Shown here: positions 7,663-8,599 of the stretch, piece by piece
Numbering within the stretch: the stretch's first letter is position 1
Layout: each line of letters opens with the position of its first letter
Origin: Treponema sp.
GTDB taxonomy: Bacteria; Spirochaetota; Spirochaetia; Treponematales; Breznakiellaceae
Reading direction: 5' to 3'
Assembly: GCA_031283505.1 (NCBI GenBank)
Contig: JAITBO010000130.1
Coordinates: 1-8,599 of the forward strand
Length of the DNA: 8,599 bases
Notes under the pieces: model-generated
The model's database searches: none
The model's input: the letters and a program-made list of their open reading frames with translations, nothing else
What the model was told of the DNA's origin: nothing
Translations under genes and position numbers: made by a program

Positions 7663-8022
7663 TTAATCCCGCAGATTCAGATATGTCAAAATTTTCTTGA
7701 TTTTCCGGCTTACTATCGCATATATCGCCTCGGGGTCTTCGTAATCTTTCACTTTTCTTTTTATCACATTGTCGATTTCGTCAGCGACATCTTTCGCCTT
7801 TGAAAATTTCGCGGCGTCAAGGGAATCCAGCATGGCAAGAAGCCCTTTTAACCCCGAAGTTTCCTGGGCTAAAAATGCCTCATTTTCGTTATAGACATAG
7901 CTGGTTATTTCTTCGCTCTTAAAACGCTTTTCGTAAAGCTCGGTAAGAGCCCTGGCGTCTTCAAGGCTGTTTTCAATTTCCGCCTTAAACATGATGATGA
8001 ACAACTCAGCTTTGCTGACCAT
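7663..8022 (-). CDS. Unidentified small helical protein, first gene of the V-ATPase operon
   Basis: I do not recognise this 119-aa protein. The ATG at 8022 is preceded by AAGGGG at good spacing; an in-frame TTG at 8043 would add seven residues but lies upstream of that site, so it is unlikely. The sequence (starting MVSKAELFIIMFKAEIENSL) is predicted by eye to be almost all helix. It has many charged residues, few glycines or prolines, no signal peptide, no membrane segment and no cysteine. The C-terminal third (YAIVSRKIKKILTYLNLRD) is basic and amphipathic. It is the promoter-proximal gene, 23 bp before atpE and on the same strand, so it is probably co-transcribed. Its base composition is lower in G+C than atpE. 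A helical stalk-associated protein, an assembly factor or an unrelated passenger are all possible; none is shown by the sequence. Confidence 0.75.
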   Translation of the reverse strand: MVSKAELFIIMFKAEIENSLEDARALTELYEKRFKSEEITSYVYNENEAFLAQETSGLKGLLAMLDSLDAAKFSKAKDVADEIDNVIKRKVKDYEDPEAIYAIVSRKIKKILTYLNLRD

Positions 8023-8061
8023 GCAATTATCCCCTTTTCCCAAATATAAAGGTTCTTTTTT

Positions 8062-8090
8062 AGTATATCCAATTCCTCCGGAAATATCAA
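8062..8090 (-). promoter_or_regulatory. Sigma-70-type promoter of the V-ATPase operon
   Basis: Read on the minus strand, TTGATA (8085-8090) and TATACT (8062-8067) are separated by exactly 17 bp. Each box matches the sigma-70 consensus in five of six positions. Transcription should start near 8055, giving a leader of about 33 nt before the ATG at 8022. No other promoter of this quality was seen between the operon genes. Confidence 0.75.
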
Positions 8091-8098
8091 CCGGAATT
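8071..8098. promoter_or_regulatory. Possible operator: repeats around the -35 box
   Basis: AATTCC (8071-8076) and GGAATT (8093-8098) form an inverted repeat enclosing the -35 box. On the minus strand TTCCGG also occurs twice as a direct repeat, once just upstream of the -35 box and once in the spacer. The arms are short and could be chance. If bound by a protein, they would place it over the promoter. Confidence 0.25.
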
Positions 8099-8153
8099 CA
8101 AAGGGACACAGGATAAACACACGAAAATTTGGGAGGGAGATTCAGATGAATCC

Positions 8154-8371
8154 CTAAATCCGCCCCATTTTCTCGATAGAAAGCCCATCCATCTTTATTG
8201 CCTCCTCCACCAGCATTCACGGCCTGCCCTTGTCCAACCACGTCAGCCACTGATGTACAGGTCGTTCTGTATATCACGTTCCCTTATTTGTCGAAACTTT
8301 ACCATGTCGATAAAGTGTATTTCCAGGGCATCCGTCAAGAGTAGTTCCCGATAGGTGTCTTTCAATATTAT
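8154..8371 (-). pseudogene. Decayed C-terminal remnant of an Rpn / PDDEXK_2-family transposase-like nuclease
   Basis: Translation from about 8365 gives LKDTYRELLLTDALEIHFID, then MVKFRQIRERDIQND. This resembles the C-terminal half of Rpn-family proteins (recombination-promoting nuclease / putative transposase). The frame is then lost near 8260 and hits a stop at 8243. Adding one C after GAC near 8261 restores NDPVHQWLTWLDKGRP, matching the usual family continuation NDPLHRWL. A TGA at 8217-8219 follows, after which the same frame continues as MLVEEAIKMDGLSIEKMGRI to a TAG at 8154. The remnant thus carries one frameshift and one internal stop. Only about 70 residues of a roughly 300-residue family remain, and the nuclease motifs, which lie N-terminally, are gone. 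The 5' break falls next to the palindromic repeat at 8378. The family call is by eye and from memory. Confidence 0.6.
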
Positions 8372-8377
8372 AATTTG

Positions 8378-8434
8378 AGCCTGTTCCAAAACTAATTGAC
8401 TGTGCGCTAAATGCGCATGGTTTTGGAACAGGCT
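8378..8434. repeat. Palindromic repeat 1 (CTGTTCCAAAA core)
   Basis: AGCCTGTTCCAAAAC at 8378-8392 is an exact 15-bp inverted repeat of 8420-8434. The 27-nt centre contains a second stem, TGCGC (8403-8407) with GCGCA (8413-8417), around TAAAT. It would fold as a two-part hairpin in either strand. The arms share CTGTTCCAAAA with the repeat at 8496-8526, suggesting a dispersed repeat family. No transposase is linked to it. Confidence 0.8.
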
Positions 8435-8449
8435 TGATCTGTAGGCTCT

Positions 8450-8481
8450 TGGAAAAACCAATCGAAAACCCGGTTTTTCCA
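8450..8481. repeat. Inverted repeat 2 (TGGAAAAACC arms)
   Basis: TGGAAAAACC at 8450-8459 is an exact 10-bp inverted repeat of 8472-8481, with a 12-nt loop. It lies between the two CTGTTCCAAAA palindromes and its arms also contain a CC/GG-flanked A-run, but they are not identical to them. It is probably part of the same composite repeat cluster. It has no T tract to suggest a terminator. Confidence 0.65.
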
Positions 8482-8495
8482 GTAAATCCAAGGAA

Positions 8496-8526
8496 GCTGT
8501 TCCAAAAACTGAAGTTTTGGAACAGC
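8496..8526. repeat. Palindromic repeat 3 (CTGTTCCAAAA core)
   Basis: GCTGTTCCAAAA at 8496-8507 is an exact 12-bp inverted repeat of 8515-8526, with a 7-nt loop (ACTGAAG). It is a shorter relative of the palindrome at 8378-8434: both carry CTGTTCCAAAA on the left arm and its complement on the right. This gives four copies of the core within about 150 bp. Confidence 0.75.
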
Positions 8527-8589
8527 CTCATTTGGGGAACATTTTCAATTTGAGGCATGGTCTCTTTTCGGCCTCATTTTTCATGAGGC
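8525..8589. repeat. Alternating GCCTCA / TGAGGC motif, four copies
   Basis: GCCTCA occurs at 8525-8530 and 8571-8576, and its complement TGAGGC at 8551-8556 and 8584-8589, in alternating order. The last pair extends to a 7-bp stem (8571-8577 with 8583-8589) around TTTTC. The first copy overlaps the right arm of the palindrome at 8496-8526. The remaining sequence to the window edge shows no gene. This may be the edge of a larger repeat beyond the window. Confidence 0.5.
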
Positions 8590-8599
8590 AACGTGGGGG

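Noticed and set aside
8023..8043. TTG start at 8043 for the 119-aa protein
   Set aside because: The AAGGGG site lies between this TTG and the ATG at 8022, so it serves the ATG; nothing suitable precedes the TTG.
7905..8120. Minus-strand frame of 71 codons overlapping the promoter and the 119-aa gene
   Set aside because: It crosses the predicted promoter and runs out of frame with the better-supported 119-aa gene, which has a good ribosome-binding site.
8378..8526. CRISPR array
   Set aside because: The repeated units are unequal palindromes without regular spacers of constant length, and no cas gene is present.
8243..8558. Two overlapping minus-strand frames of 82 and 94 codons in the repeat region
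   Set aside because: Both read through the palindromic repeats, which produce the phenylalanine- and asparagine-rich peptide. Only the last 40 codons of the first resemble a protein, and these are reported as a pseudogene.

Overview
The window is most likely from a spirochaete of the Treponema group, possibly a gut-associated one. The evidence is a seven-gene V-type (A/V) ATPase operon in the order E–(DUF2764-type protein)–A–B–D–I–K, a layout known from spirochaetes, Chlamydiae and Bacteroidetes. The encoded B, D and K proteins also look spirochaetal. The species assignment is an inference. All supported genes lie on the minus strand; I found no credible gene on the plus strand.

In transcription order (right to left), positions 8091–8599 hold no intact gene. 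They contain a row of palindromic repeats sharing the core CTGTTCCAAAA, a second short motif (GCCTCA/TGAGGC) near the right edge, and the decayed C-terminal end of what looks like an Rpn / PDDEXK_2-family transposase-like nuclease. A near-consensus sigma-70-type promoter (TTGATA, 17 bp, TATACT; 8062–8090) follows. It reads into a 119-aa helical protein I cannot identify, then atpE, the DUF2764-type gene, atpA, atpB, atpD, atpI and atpK. Gene spacing is very tight: two 4-bp ATGA overlaps, and gaps of 3 to 30 bp elsewhere. This argues for one transcript with translational coupling.

After atpK comes a short gap with a long imperfect hairpin capped by a GNRA-type loop (324–365). Then the first 101 codons of ispG (MEP isoprenoid pathway) run off the left edge.

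The operon encodes a rotary membrane ATPase. A and B form the catalytic head, D the central shaft, E the outer stalk, I the static membrane arm and K the rotating ion-binding ring. No recognisable C/d, F or G/H subunit is present. The DUF2764-type protein and perhaps the 119-aa protein are candidates for those missing parts. The K subunit keeps the residue set that binds sodium in the Enterococcus hirae ring, so the enzyme may be sodium-coupled.
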